Of a stretch of DNA of 7,318 nucleotides, positions 1 through 4,922 are shown in pieces. The notes below the pieces were generated by a model. It searched no databases and had not been told where the DNA came from. It saw nothing but the letters and a program-made list of their open reading frames with translations. Positions within the stretch are counted from its first letter, which is position 1, and each line of letters begins with the position of its first letter. Source of the stretch: CAYMEV01 sp964431655 [NCBI: uncultured bacterium]. GTDB lineage: Bacteria; CAYMEV01. The translations under genes were made by a program, and so were the position numbers. The DNA is taken from the NCBI GenBank assembly GCA_964431655.1, contig CAYSKJ010000155.1, positions 1 to 7,318 on the forward strand, given 5' to 3'.

Positions 1-399
1 CCTGAACTTGAAGGCGGAAAATGGGTGCTTTTAGACAGATACAGCGATGCTACCATTGCCTACCAGGCCTTCGGGAGGGGAATTGATCTTGGCATATGTG
101 AAACTCTGAATAATTTCAGTACCTCTATGCTGGAGCCCGATCTGACCTTTTTAATACGAATTGATCCTGATGAGGGTTTGAGAAGAAAGAGAAAACAGTC
201 GCCCGGGTCCGATGACAGGTTTGAAAAAGAGGATTATGGATTTTACAGAAGGGTTGTCGAGGGATATGATTATATCAGTGGAAAATACGGCACAAGGGTT
301 ATAGAAGTGGATGGGAAAGCATCTTCCCGGGAAATATCCAGGATCATACAGTGCCATGTGACCAGTTTTTTTGGGGATGAACATGGAAATTTTCAGTGA
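1..399 (+). CDS. tmk: thymidylate kinase, C-terminal part (5' end outside window)
   Basis: This enzyme phosphorylates dTMP to dTDP with ATP in cytosolic dTTP synthesis. The frame is open from base 1, so the P-loop and N-terminus lie upstream of the window. Visible family marks are the DRYSDATIAYQ motif (codons 13-23), which matches the DR[YF]xxSxxAYQ signature that contacts dTMP. Further on come the LEPDLTFLIRIDP strand and a LID-like segment rich in Arg (RRKRKQ) followed by DRFEKEDYGFYRRVVEGY, the usual DRFE...F...V..GY pattern. The stop is TGA at 397-399. It overlaps the start of holB by 17 bases, so the two are probably translationally coupled. The family assignment is firm; only completeness is uncertain, because the window cuts the gene. 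Confidence 0.95.
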   Translation, partial: PELEGGKWVLLDRYSDATIAYQAFGRGIDLGICETLNNFSTSMLEPDLTFLIRIDPDEGLRRKRKQSPGSDDRFEKEDYGFYRRVVEGYDYISGKYGTRVIEVDGKASSREISRIIQCHVTSFFGDEHGNFQ

Positions 400-1312
400 A
401 ATCACAGGCCATACACACCAGAAAAACCTTCTCATCAAGCTTCTTTTATCGGGAAGGATACCTCATCTTATGCTTTTTTCCGGTCCTGAATCCATAGGTA
501 AATTTTCTGTGGCCATGGAATTTGCAAAAAGCCTTCTATGCAAAAGTGATAAGTATTACTGCGGTGATTGTGAGATTTGCAGACAGCCTTTTGATCTTCA
601 TATCATTGAGAGGGAAGGCAGCTTTATCCGCATAGACCAGCTGAGAGACATGCAGGCGACGGCAGAGGAGGGGCCTTACCGGGCAGACAGGAGTGTTTTT
701 ATAATAAGGGATGCTGAATACATGAATGAAGAAGCCATGAATTCATCCCTGCGAACACTGGAAGAGCCTTATGAACATGTGAATATAATACTGCTGGCGC
801 AAAACAAGTCAAAGCTTCTTCCAACAATAATTTCAAGGTGCTTTCAGATTGATTTCTTCAGCCTCAAAGAAGAGGAAATAAGGACCATACTTATAAGGAG
901 GCTGGGTTTCAGTCCCCAAAAGGCAGGTGAATACCTTGGCATATCTGATAAATCCCTTGAATTTGCCGACAAACTTGAATCCGATTTATTCATCAGCCTG
1001 TATAAAGACGGCACATATTTGCTGTTTAAGGATATTATCTCCGACTGCAGCATGATTACCATAAGCAGGGTTCTTGATGCTGTCGGCAGGAAGGATATCA
1101 TACTGTTCTTAAAGCTGTTTTTAAACTTTGCCCAAAAGGAGATGAGCAGTCTGCTGGGATCCATGGGGGACCGCTATAATCTGATGGTTGGACTGCTCAT
1201 AGACTCATTGGGGGATTATGAATCCTATAACCTCAATGATAGTGTATTCATTGAATCGTTCCTACTAAAAATGAAAGGGGTTCTCGAGAATGTCTGCAAT
1301 ACAACAGGTTAA
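383..1312 (+). CDS. holB: DNA polymerase III delta' subunit (clamp loader)
   Basis: Delta' is the stator subunit of the clamp-loader complex that loads the beta sliding clamp at replication forks. From ATG 383 the protein is 309 residues. It has a P-loop-like GPESIGK (34-40) and a zinc-binding cysteine set (C53, C60, C63, C66). It also has the RDAEYMNEEAMNSSLRTLEEP segment (about 109-129), matching the family's D-A....A.NALLKTLEEP, and the SRC motif (151-153) that supplies the trans-acting arginine. A C-terminal helical collar follows. In-frame TTG 371 and ATG 377 are alternatives; ATG 383 is preferred because GGGG at 373-376 is well spaced from it and MEIFSEITGH resembles family N-termini. 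The P-loop lacks the usual second Gly (IGK after Ser), and the family's NALLK lysine is Arg here. The gene overlaps ricT by 23 bases. Confidence 0.93.
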   Translation: MEIFSEITGHTHQKNLLIKLLLSGRIPHLMLFSGPESIGKFSVAMEFAKSLLCKSDKYYCGDCEICRQPFDLHIIEREGSFIRIDQLRDMQATAEEGPYRADRSVFIIRDAEYMNEEAMNSSLRTLEEPYEHVNIILLAQNKSKLLPTIISRCFQIDFFSLKEEEIRTILIRRLGFSPQKAGEYLGISDKSLEFADKLESDLFISLYKDGTYLLFKDIISDCSMITISRVLDAVGRKDIILFLKLFLNFAQKEMSSLLGSMGDRYNLMVGLLIDSLGDYESYNLNDSVFIESFLLKMKGVLENVCNTTG

Positions 1313-2420
1313 CCAATATAATACTTATTTATTCTATTTTCAGCAGCTGGGGAAATGCTACCCGTACCAGGTGGATGATTCTGACATTGATATAAAAATC
1401 GGGGATTTTGTCATTCTCGATACTGAAAAGGGAATAGAGTATTCTATTACAAAAAAGGTGTATCTGGATCATAAAAAGAGAAGCAGTTTCTATATCAAGA
1501 ATTTTATCAGGAAAGCAAATAATGAAGACATGGAGACTATAAAGAAGATAGAAGCCCTGGAAAAGGAGGCATACCATCTCTGCAAGAGCAAGGGATACGA
1601 ACTGAATCTGCAGATGAAGCTTATAAAGGTCAAATACCTTTTTGATTTTTCCAAGGTGATATTCTACTTTACAGCCAATGGAAGGATTGATTTCAGGGAG
1701 CTTGTAAAACAGCTGGCTTACAAGCTCAAGACAAGGATAGAAATGCGTCAGATAGGCATCAGGGATGAGGCTAAAATTCTCGGAGGCCTTGGCATATGCG
1801 GCCAGCATACCTGCTGCAACCTTTTCATGAGCAGGTTTGACCCGGTATCGTTAAAGATGGCTAGAGATCAGAACCTCTCCTGCAATCCTTCCAGGATAAG
1901 CGGTGTATGCGGGAGGCTGATGTGCTGCATGTTTTATGAATACTCCACCTATATTGACATCAAAAAGGGTTTTCCCAGGGTTGGATACAAGATTCATCAT
2001 GATGACGGCATTGCGGAAGTCACAGCTGTCAATTATATTTCCAAACAGGTCTGGGTCAGATTCAGCAAAGATGGAAAGGAAATTACCATGGACCTTGATT
2101 CCATTAAGGAGCTTGAATGGGAATTTACTGAAGAAGAACAGGATGATACCTGCGAGGAGGAAGAAACGGCTTTTGCAGATGATATTCCCTATCCCTCAGG
2201 ACATCATCCTGCTGCTGAGGCCAGGATGCCTGAAGACAGCGCTGTGTCCGATACCGGGAAAAATGGCAGTCCAGGTGACAGCAACGGTGTAAGGAGACCC
2301 GGCAATTTTCAGGGCAATGAAGGGAAAAAGCAGGTCTTTTACGGAAAAACGGCAAAAAAAATCACAGATAGAAACTACAAAAAAAAACATTCAGGGAGCT
2401 CGAAAAGAAAAAACTACTAG
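1290..2420 (+). CDS. ricT: RicT/YaaT-type PSP1 domain protein with long charged tail
   Basis: In Bacillus subtilis RicT (YaaT) works with RicA and RicF in a Fe-S-containing complex that stimulates RNase Y-dependent mRNA maturation and affects sporulation and biofilm formation. Its role in other bacteria is less clear. Residues 1 to about 280 form the PSP1 region. The hallmark cysteine pattern is GLGICGQHTCCNLF (C170, C175, C176), C198, and VCGRLMCC (C207, C212, C213), all retained. YaaT is about 275 residues long, whereas this protein is 376. The extra 95 or so residues begin acidic (EEEQDD, EEEE), pass through a Pro/Gly/Ser-rich linker and end strongly basic (KKKHSGSSKRKNY). ATG 1290 follows AAGGGG at 1275-1280. 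Placement directly after holB matches the Bacillus order. No RicA or RicF gene is visible in this window. Confidence 0.92.
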   Translation: MSAIQQVNQYNTYLFYFQQLGKCYPYQVDDSDIDIKIGDFVILDTEKGIEYSITKKVYLDHKKRSSFYIKNFIRKANNEDMETIKKIEALEKEAYHLCKSKGYELNLQMKLIKVKYLFDFSKVIFYFTANGRIDFRELVKQLAYKLKTRIEMRQIGIRDEAKILGGLGICGQHTCCNLFMSRFDPVSLKMARDQNLSCNPSRISGVCGRLMCCMFYEYSTYIDIKKGFPRVGYKIHHDDGIAEVTAVNYISKQVWVRFSKDGKEITMDLDSIKELEWEFTEEEQDDTCEEEETAFADDIPYPSGHHPAAEARMPEDSAVSDTGKNGSPGDSNGVRRPGNFQGNEGKKQVFYGKTAKKITDRNYKKKHSGSSKRKNY

Positions 2421-2422
2421 CA

Positions 2423-2794
2423 ATGGACCATTTCAATGAGTATATCTTTTCAGCCCTGAAAGGGCTCCTGATTCTGTTCGAACCGCTGGAAAATTCCATT
2501 CCTGTTGAGATAAAATATGCAAATCTCAGGAAATACCCCGGGGAGAACATGCCTGACTGCCGGGACCTTGTAAATCCTGAGGGTTTTAAGAGAAATTCCC
2601 CTCTCCTTTTTTATTTTGTCAGGCTTTTCTCCATTATTTCCCATTATCTGGATTTCTATGACCGTGATCATAAAAAAAGATCAATAAATGGCATTAAAAT
2701 CAGGGATAATGAAATCTGGACAATGAAATCTTCAGGGAGCCCCAATGAGGTAATGGGGTATATTACGGGTAAATGCGGCAGGCATCAAATGTGA
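2423..2794 (+). CDS. 5' fragment of the split radical SAM gene
   Basis: This frame encodes 123 residues. I do not recognise residues 1 to about 110 as a known domain. They contain a hydrophobic patch (SPLLFYFVRLFSIISHYLDF, about 59-78) that looks like a buried helix rather than a transmembrane span, as it includes His, Arg and Asp. The end reads GYITGKC (residues 112-118), which is the kind of strand that leads into the first Fe-S cysteine of radical SAM enzymes (compare T-x-x-C-N). The last five residues, GRHQM before TGA at 2792, have no counterpart in that family and are probably out-of-frame translation past the lesion. The start ATG 2423 has no strong ribosome-binding site; it lies 2 bases after the ricT stop, so coupling is likely. 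Confidence 0.65.
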   Translation: MDHFNEYIFSALKGLLILFEPLENSIPVEIKYANLRKYPGENMPDCRDLVNPEGFKRNSPLLFYFVRLFSIISHYLDFYDRDHKKRSINGIKIRDNEIWTMKSSGSPNEVMGYITGKCGRHQM

Positions 2795-4124
2795 ATTCTG
2801 CTATCTCAAGGGCAACCCTCCCAGAAAGAACAGCCTGAATAAAGGGATAAAGGACCAGGAGGTAATTTACAGGCTTTCCCTCTTTGAAAGAGGCAGAACC
2901 TTTATACAGAGGGATATATTATCCACCGATGAGCAGACAACCCATCCCCTTTTCCTTTATGCACTGGAAAGAATAAGGAAGACCAGCACATACCCGGTAT
3001 ATGTGGAAACCAATGCAGTACATCTTACCGGCGATATCATCAGGTCAATCAGCAGGCTTGGGGGGATATACCTGAATGTGTCGGTGAATGTGCTGAAGCC
3101 TGGATTAAGGAGGAGACTTCTCAAAGACAGGGACCCTTCAAGGATAATTAAGAACCTGAGATTATTATCCGAAGCCGGGATGTCCTTTTCTGTGAGCATG
3201 GTGCCATGGCATACCGTTCCCTTTGACGAGATTGGCGAAACTGCACTGACCTGCAGTGAATTAGGTGCAAACCTCCTTCGGTTTAGGCTTCCGGGATATA
3301 CTAGTTTTTATTCTTCCAAAGCTCTTTTTGATCTTGATGAGTACTGGTCAAAGATTATTGATTATGCAGGCTATCTGCGGAAAAGCACGGGTCTGCCGAT
3401 TATCACCGAACCGAGCAAATACGAACAGCTGAGAGATGACAGGGTATGGAGATATCCCTTTGTCCTGGCAGTAATAAAAGGGTCTCCGGCCCATAGAGAG
3501 GGTATCAGATACGGGGATCATATAATCAGGATCAATGAAAAACCAATGATCTGGAGAAATGAAGGAATAAAACAGCTTATTCTGCACCACGCTGGAAAAA
3601 GGAGCGTAAAGCTCAGGATCTTGCGCCAGGGTGTTGTTTCCGAAATGAGCCTGGAATTCAAATCAGGATCATTCCCATATGACTGCCTTGACCTAAGGTG
3701 TCCCTACGGGCTTTATCTTTCCGATGATATTGATTACAGCAGTATAATCCGGCTCAGGAATATCATTGCAGAGGAAAAACCGGAAAAAGCCGTTCTTATA
3801 AGCTCAAAACTTATGGAAAAGTCAGTGAGAACCATGCTGTCTATTTTCCATATCGAGGATCTTTTAGATATTTTGGAGATCCATGCCCCCCCCAACAGCT
3901 TTTTCGGCGGAAATGTATTTATGGGTGACCTGCTTGTGGTCAGCGATATTATAGGCTATTTAAAAGGACTGAGGGAAAAGAATGTGTTTTTTGACATGGT
4001 GCTCATACCGTCCAGCCTGTTCAATGAATGGGGTAATGATATCACAGGCAGATGCTTCAAAGAAGTGGAATATGTATTAAATACCAGGGTTTTTCTTATC
4101 CCTTCTCACTTAATATCCCTTTAG
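2778..4124 (+). CDS. 3' fragment of the split radical SAM gene (SAM barrel, PDZ, DUF512-like)
   Basis: This frame is open from 2754, after TAA at 2751. It reads NAAGIKCEFCYLKG at 2772-2813, giving two Fe-S cysteines (codons 2790 and 2799). Barrel-like strands and helices follow, including TYPVYVETNAVHL and GIYLNVSVNVLKPG. The PDZ-like segment reads YPFVLAVIKGSPAHREGIRYGDHIIRIN in two overlapping stretches (3453 onward), with the carboxylate-loop region and the GI.xGD.I..IN pattern typical of bacterial PDZ domains. The final 80 or so residues contain PPNSFFGG, VFMGDLLVVSDIIGYLKG and DMVLIPSSLFNEWGNDIT. These resemble the DUF512 pattern N-x-FFG, G-L-L-x-x-x-DI, L-I-P and D-x-T. The only in-frame start codon of a usual type is GTG 3003, which would remove the cysteines, so this fragment is unlikely to be an independent gene. 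Confidence 0.7.
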   Translation, partial: AGIKCEFCYLKGNPPRKNSLNKGIKDQEVIYRLSLFERGRTFIQRDILSTDEQTTHPLFLYALERIRKTSTYPVYVETNAVHLTGDIIRSISRLGGIYLNVSVNVLKPGLRRRLLKDRDPSRIIKNLRLLSEAGMSFSVSMVPWHTVPFDEIGETALTCSELGANLLRFRLPGYTSFYSSKALFDLDEYWSKIIDYAGYLRKSTGLPIITEPSKYEQLRDDRVWRYPFVLAVIKGSPAHREGIRYGDHIIRINEKPMIWRNEGIKQLILHHAGKRSVKLRILRQGVVSEMSLEFKSGSFPYDCLDLRCPYGLYLSDDIDYSSIIRLRNIIAEEKPEKAVLISSKLMEKSVRTMLSIFHIEDLLDILEIHAPPNSFFGGNVFMGDLLVVSDIIGYLKGLREKNVFFDMVLIPSSLFNEWGNDITGRCFKEVEYVLNTRVFLIPSHLISL

Positions 4125-4326
4125 GTTCATCGAAAAGGCTTATGTGCTGTCCTGTGCCCAGCATTACGAAGCCGTCAACAATGATCTCCTTTCCTGCCCG
4201 GGTAAATGACACAAGGTTTAACAATGTTCTTATGTTCTCCCTGATGAGCTTCAGGCGGGGATCATTGCCAGTGAGGCCCGGGCTTTCAAAATTATCCAGG
4301 TTAATCATAAAATCATAATTTTCCAT
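4096..4326 (-). CDS. small hypothetical protein, 76 residues
   Basis: I do not recognise this protein. It starts at ATG 4326-4324 on the minus strand. An AAAAGGAC ribosome-binding sequence lies a few bases upstream and a promoter-like pair lies further upstream, which is why I prefer it over the overlapping plus-strand frame at 4052-4318. The sequence has no cysteine, no signal peptide and no transmembrane segment. It appears to have an amphipathic helix (DPRLKLIRENIRTLLNLVSF, residues 22-41), then strand-like IIVDGFVMLGTG and a short Gly/Lys tail. It converges on the radical SAM gene and their 3' ends overlap by 29 bases, with no terminator visible between them. Cytosolic location is likely. 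Its job cannot be told from context. The ribosome-binding site and amino-acid composition make it more likely real than not. Confidence 0.6.
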   Translation of the reverse strand: MENYDFMINLDNFESPGLTGNDPRLKLIRENIRTLLNLVSFTRAGKEIIVDGFVMLGTGQHISLFDEPKGILSEKG

Positions 4327-4355
4327 GACTTAGTCCTTTTAAGGGTAATTTGTAT

Positions 4356-4369
4356 ATCTATGTATAGAT
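4356..4369. repeat. 14-base palindrome (operator-like)
   Basis: ATCTAT-GT-ATAGAT is a 6+2+6 perfect inverted repeat. It overlaps the candidate -10 box of the 76-residue gene, which is where a dimeric repressor would block RNA polymerase. No second copy was seen in the window, and short AT-rich palindromes arise by chance. Confidence 0.4.
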
Positions 4370-4388
4370 TATTTTAAACTCTTATCAA
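4361..4388 (-). promoter_or_regulatory. candidate promoter of the 76-residue gene
   Basis: Read on the minus strand, TTGATA (4388-4383, five of six matches to the -35 consensus) is followed after 16 bases by TATACA (4366-4361, four of six to the -10). Transcription would begin near 4354 and leave a leader of about 28 bases that includes the ribosome-binding site. The pattern was found by eye and AT-rich DNA yields such matches by chance. Confidence 0.4.
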
Positions 4389-4420
4389 GAGAAAAAAATA
4401 GTTATAAAAGCCTTTTTTAT

Positions 4421-4448
4421 TTGACAAAGGGCATTTGATGGTTATATA
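4421..4448 (+). promoter_or_regulatory. candidate upstream promoter (distal)
   Basis: A perfect -35 hexamer TTGACA (4421-4426) is followed after 16 bases by TATATA (4443-4448); an overlapping TATATA at 18 bases spacing is equally possible. It lies about 200 bases before the peptide start. It could give a longer peptide transcript or a short separate RNA. Confidence 0.35.
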
Positions 4449-4525
4449 TAGTATTAATAATAACAGGAGCCTTTAGTATAAGTGGTATTCTATAATATTT
4501 ACATAATGAAATGCAGAAAATCAGG

Positions 4526-4562
4526 CGATTCATTTTTGATAAAAAAATCGAATTATTTTTTT
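4526..4562 (+). terminator. weak hairpin plus T run, possible terminator
   Basis: CGATT (4526-4530) pairs with AATCG (4546-4550). An inner TTTTT/AAAAA stem with a bulged CA closes on a GAT loop. A T-rich tract (4552-4562) follows. The stem is AT-rich and weak, and it sits just before the proximal promoter. It might insulate that promoter from the distal one or end a short RNA; chance is a real alternative. Confidence 0.2.
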
Positions 4563-4588
4563 GACATTTATAAATATTTTGATAGATT
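4561..4588 (+). promoter_or_regulatory. candidate promoter of the peptide gene
   Basis: A perfect TTGACA (4561-4566) is separated by 16 bases from TAGATT (4583-4588, four of six), and TGA directly before the latter gives an extended -10 (TGn). Transcription would start near 4595, leaving a leader of about 50 bases before ATG 4646. Of the plus-strand candidates in this gap it is the best placed for the peptide gene. Confidence 0.5.
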
Positions 4589-4631
4589 AGGTTAACAAAT
4601 GATAAGTAATAAAAAAACAAATGTGAAAAAT

Positions 4632-4640
4632 AAAGGAGGT
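4632..4640 (+). promoter_or_regulatory. near-perfect ribosome-binding site of the peptide gene
   Basis: AAAGGAGGT is complementary to the 3' end of 16S rRNA over its full length. It sits 5 bases before ATG 4646. No other gene in the window has such a strong site. It fixes the start of the peptide and predicts high expression, as expected for a precursor peptide needed in excess of its modifying enzymes. Confidence 0.85.
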
Positions 4641-4645
4641 TACCA

Positions 4646-4861
4646 ATGAAACATTACACAAGACCAGTTATTGTAAGCCAGAAGAGTTTTGAGACATCAG
4701 CACTTGCATGCATTAAGGCAGCTCCGGGAGCCGAAACCCACCTCGGTGGAGGTACAACCTATGTAACAGGTTCTGGAGACATCGGAAACGGTACTTTCCA
4801 CGTCAACGAAGGTTTTTCTTCAACCTATCTGCCCTGCGATTACCTGCTGAACGTTTCATAA
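4646..4861 (+). CDS. putative modified-peptide (RiPP-like) precursor, 71 residues
   Basis: I do not recognise a named family. The N-terminus, YTRPVIVSQKSFET (residues 4-17), partly resembles the lasso-peptide leader pattern YxxPxLxxxGxF..E.T, with Ile for Leu and Lys for Gly. SALACIKAAPG follows, reminiscent of leader ends in peptides flanked by recognition proteins. The rest (about 28-63) is rich in Gly, Thr and Ser (GGGTTYVTGSGDIGNG). The C-terminus LPCDYLLNVS ends in serine. There are only two cysteines (C22, C64), and no signal peptide or membrane span. Expression signals are strong: a full ribosome-binding site, a good promoter and a hairpin terminator directly after the stop. Neighbours are an HprK-like kinase and an NTP_transf_5 nucleotidyltransferase, which fit as modifying enzymes. 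The precursor role is inferred from size, composition and context; a small secreted or structural protein is the alternative. Confidence 0.7.
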   Translation: MKHYTRPVIVSQKSFETSALACIKAAPGAETHLGGGTTYVTGSGDIGNGTFHVNEGFSSTYLPCDYLLNVS

Positions 4862-4874
4862 GTTCAATACCAGC

Positions 4875-4907
4875 AAAAAAAGGCCTTATTTATAAGGCCT
4901 TTTTTTT
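4875..4907. terminator. strong bidirectional intrinsic terminator
   Basis: The left arm (4875-4888, seven A then GGCCTTA) pairs perfectly with the right arm (4893-4906) around the four-base loop TTTA, giving a 14-bp stem with a GGCC core. The right side ends in a run of T and the left side begins with a run of A, so the hairpin has a U tract when transcribed from either direction. It lies 14 bases after the peptide stop and 16 bases beyond the kinase stop, between two convergent genes, so it should end both transcripts. Confidence 0.9.
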
Positions 4908-4922
4908 GTTTTAAAAGCGGTA

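Larger units (their letters stand above)
2423..4124 (+). pseudogene. radical SAM/PDZ protein with DUF512-like tail, split by a frame change
   Basis: This is one gene read in two frames: frame 2 from ATG 2423 to at least the Cys codon at 2774, then frame 3 from about 2778 to TAG 4122-4124. Joined, it encodes about 566-568 residues. In order these are an uncharacterised N-terminal region of about 115 residues, a radical SAM barrel whose cysteine motif straddles the break, a PDZ domain (3453-3662) and a C-terminal region resembling DUF512. Neither half makes sense alone: the first ends 10 bases after the junction Cys region in a missense stretch, and the second has no credible start before GTG 3003, which lies inside the barrel. 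Both halves show clean protein-like sequence, so decay is recent or the break is a sequence error. It starts 2 bases after ricT and is probably in the same operon. Substrate unknown. Confidence 0.75.
4327..4645. other. AT-rich intergenic region, 319 bases
   Basis: This stretch lies between the divergent starts of the 76-residue gene (minus) and the peptide gene (plus). It holds three promoter-like elements, a 14-base palindrome, one weak hairpin followed by a T run, and the peptide's ribosome-binding site, each listed separately. I see no convincing protein. Short frames in both directions are rich in Lys, Ile, Tyr and Phe, as expected from AT-rich noise, and lack ribosome-binding sites. No tRNA or known riboswitch was recognised. 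Confidence 0.7.

Noticed and set aside
1329-1808. Minus-strand frame of 159 codons inside ricT
   Set aside because: It is antisense to the conserved PSP1 region. The rather hydrophobic translation is what the reverse of this sequence gives.
2786-2800. Programmed +1 frameshift at the TGA of the first radical SAM fragment
   Set aside because: A +1 shift at ATG-TGA would give KCGRHQMEFC and lose the central cysteine. No slippery heptamer or stimulatory structure is evident. An indel near 2777 keeps all three cysteines and explains the data better.
4052-4318. Plus-strand frame of 88 codons across the end of the radical SAM gene
   Set aside because: No ribosome-binding site, low-complexity Ser/Arg/Pro composition, and it opposes the minus-strand gene that has an AAAAGGAC site and better protein-like sequence.
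4379-4391. CTCTT-ATC-AAGAG hairpin as terminator
   Set aside because: Only a 5-bp stem; the adjacent homopolymer is A on the plus strand, so no U tract follows in that direction, and in the other direction the U tract precedes the stem.
4506-4595. Plus-strand mini-frame of 29 codons before the peptide gene
   Set aside because: No ribosome-binding site before ATG 4506, and it spans the -35 and -10 of the peptide promoter.
4417-4620. Minus-strand frame of 67 codons in the intergenic region
   Set aside because: Composition rich in Ile, Tyr, Asn and Lys is typical of AT-rich noncoding DNA; it would run across the peptide promoter and has no ribosome-binding site.
4646-4861. Cysteine-rich radical SAM peptide (ranthipeptide/SCIFF type) matured by the upstream radical SAM protein
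   Set aside because: The peptide has only two cysteines, and the radical SAM protein has PDZ/DUF512-like parts rather than a SPASM domain and sits in a different operon.
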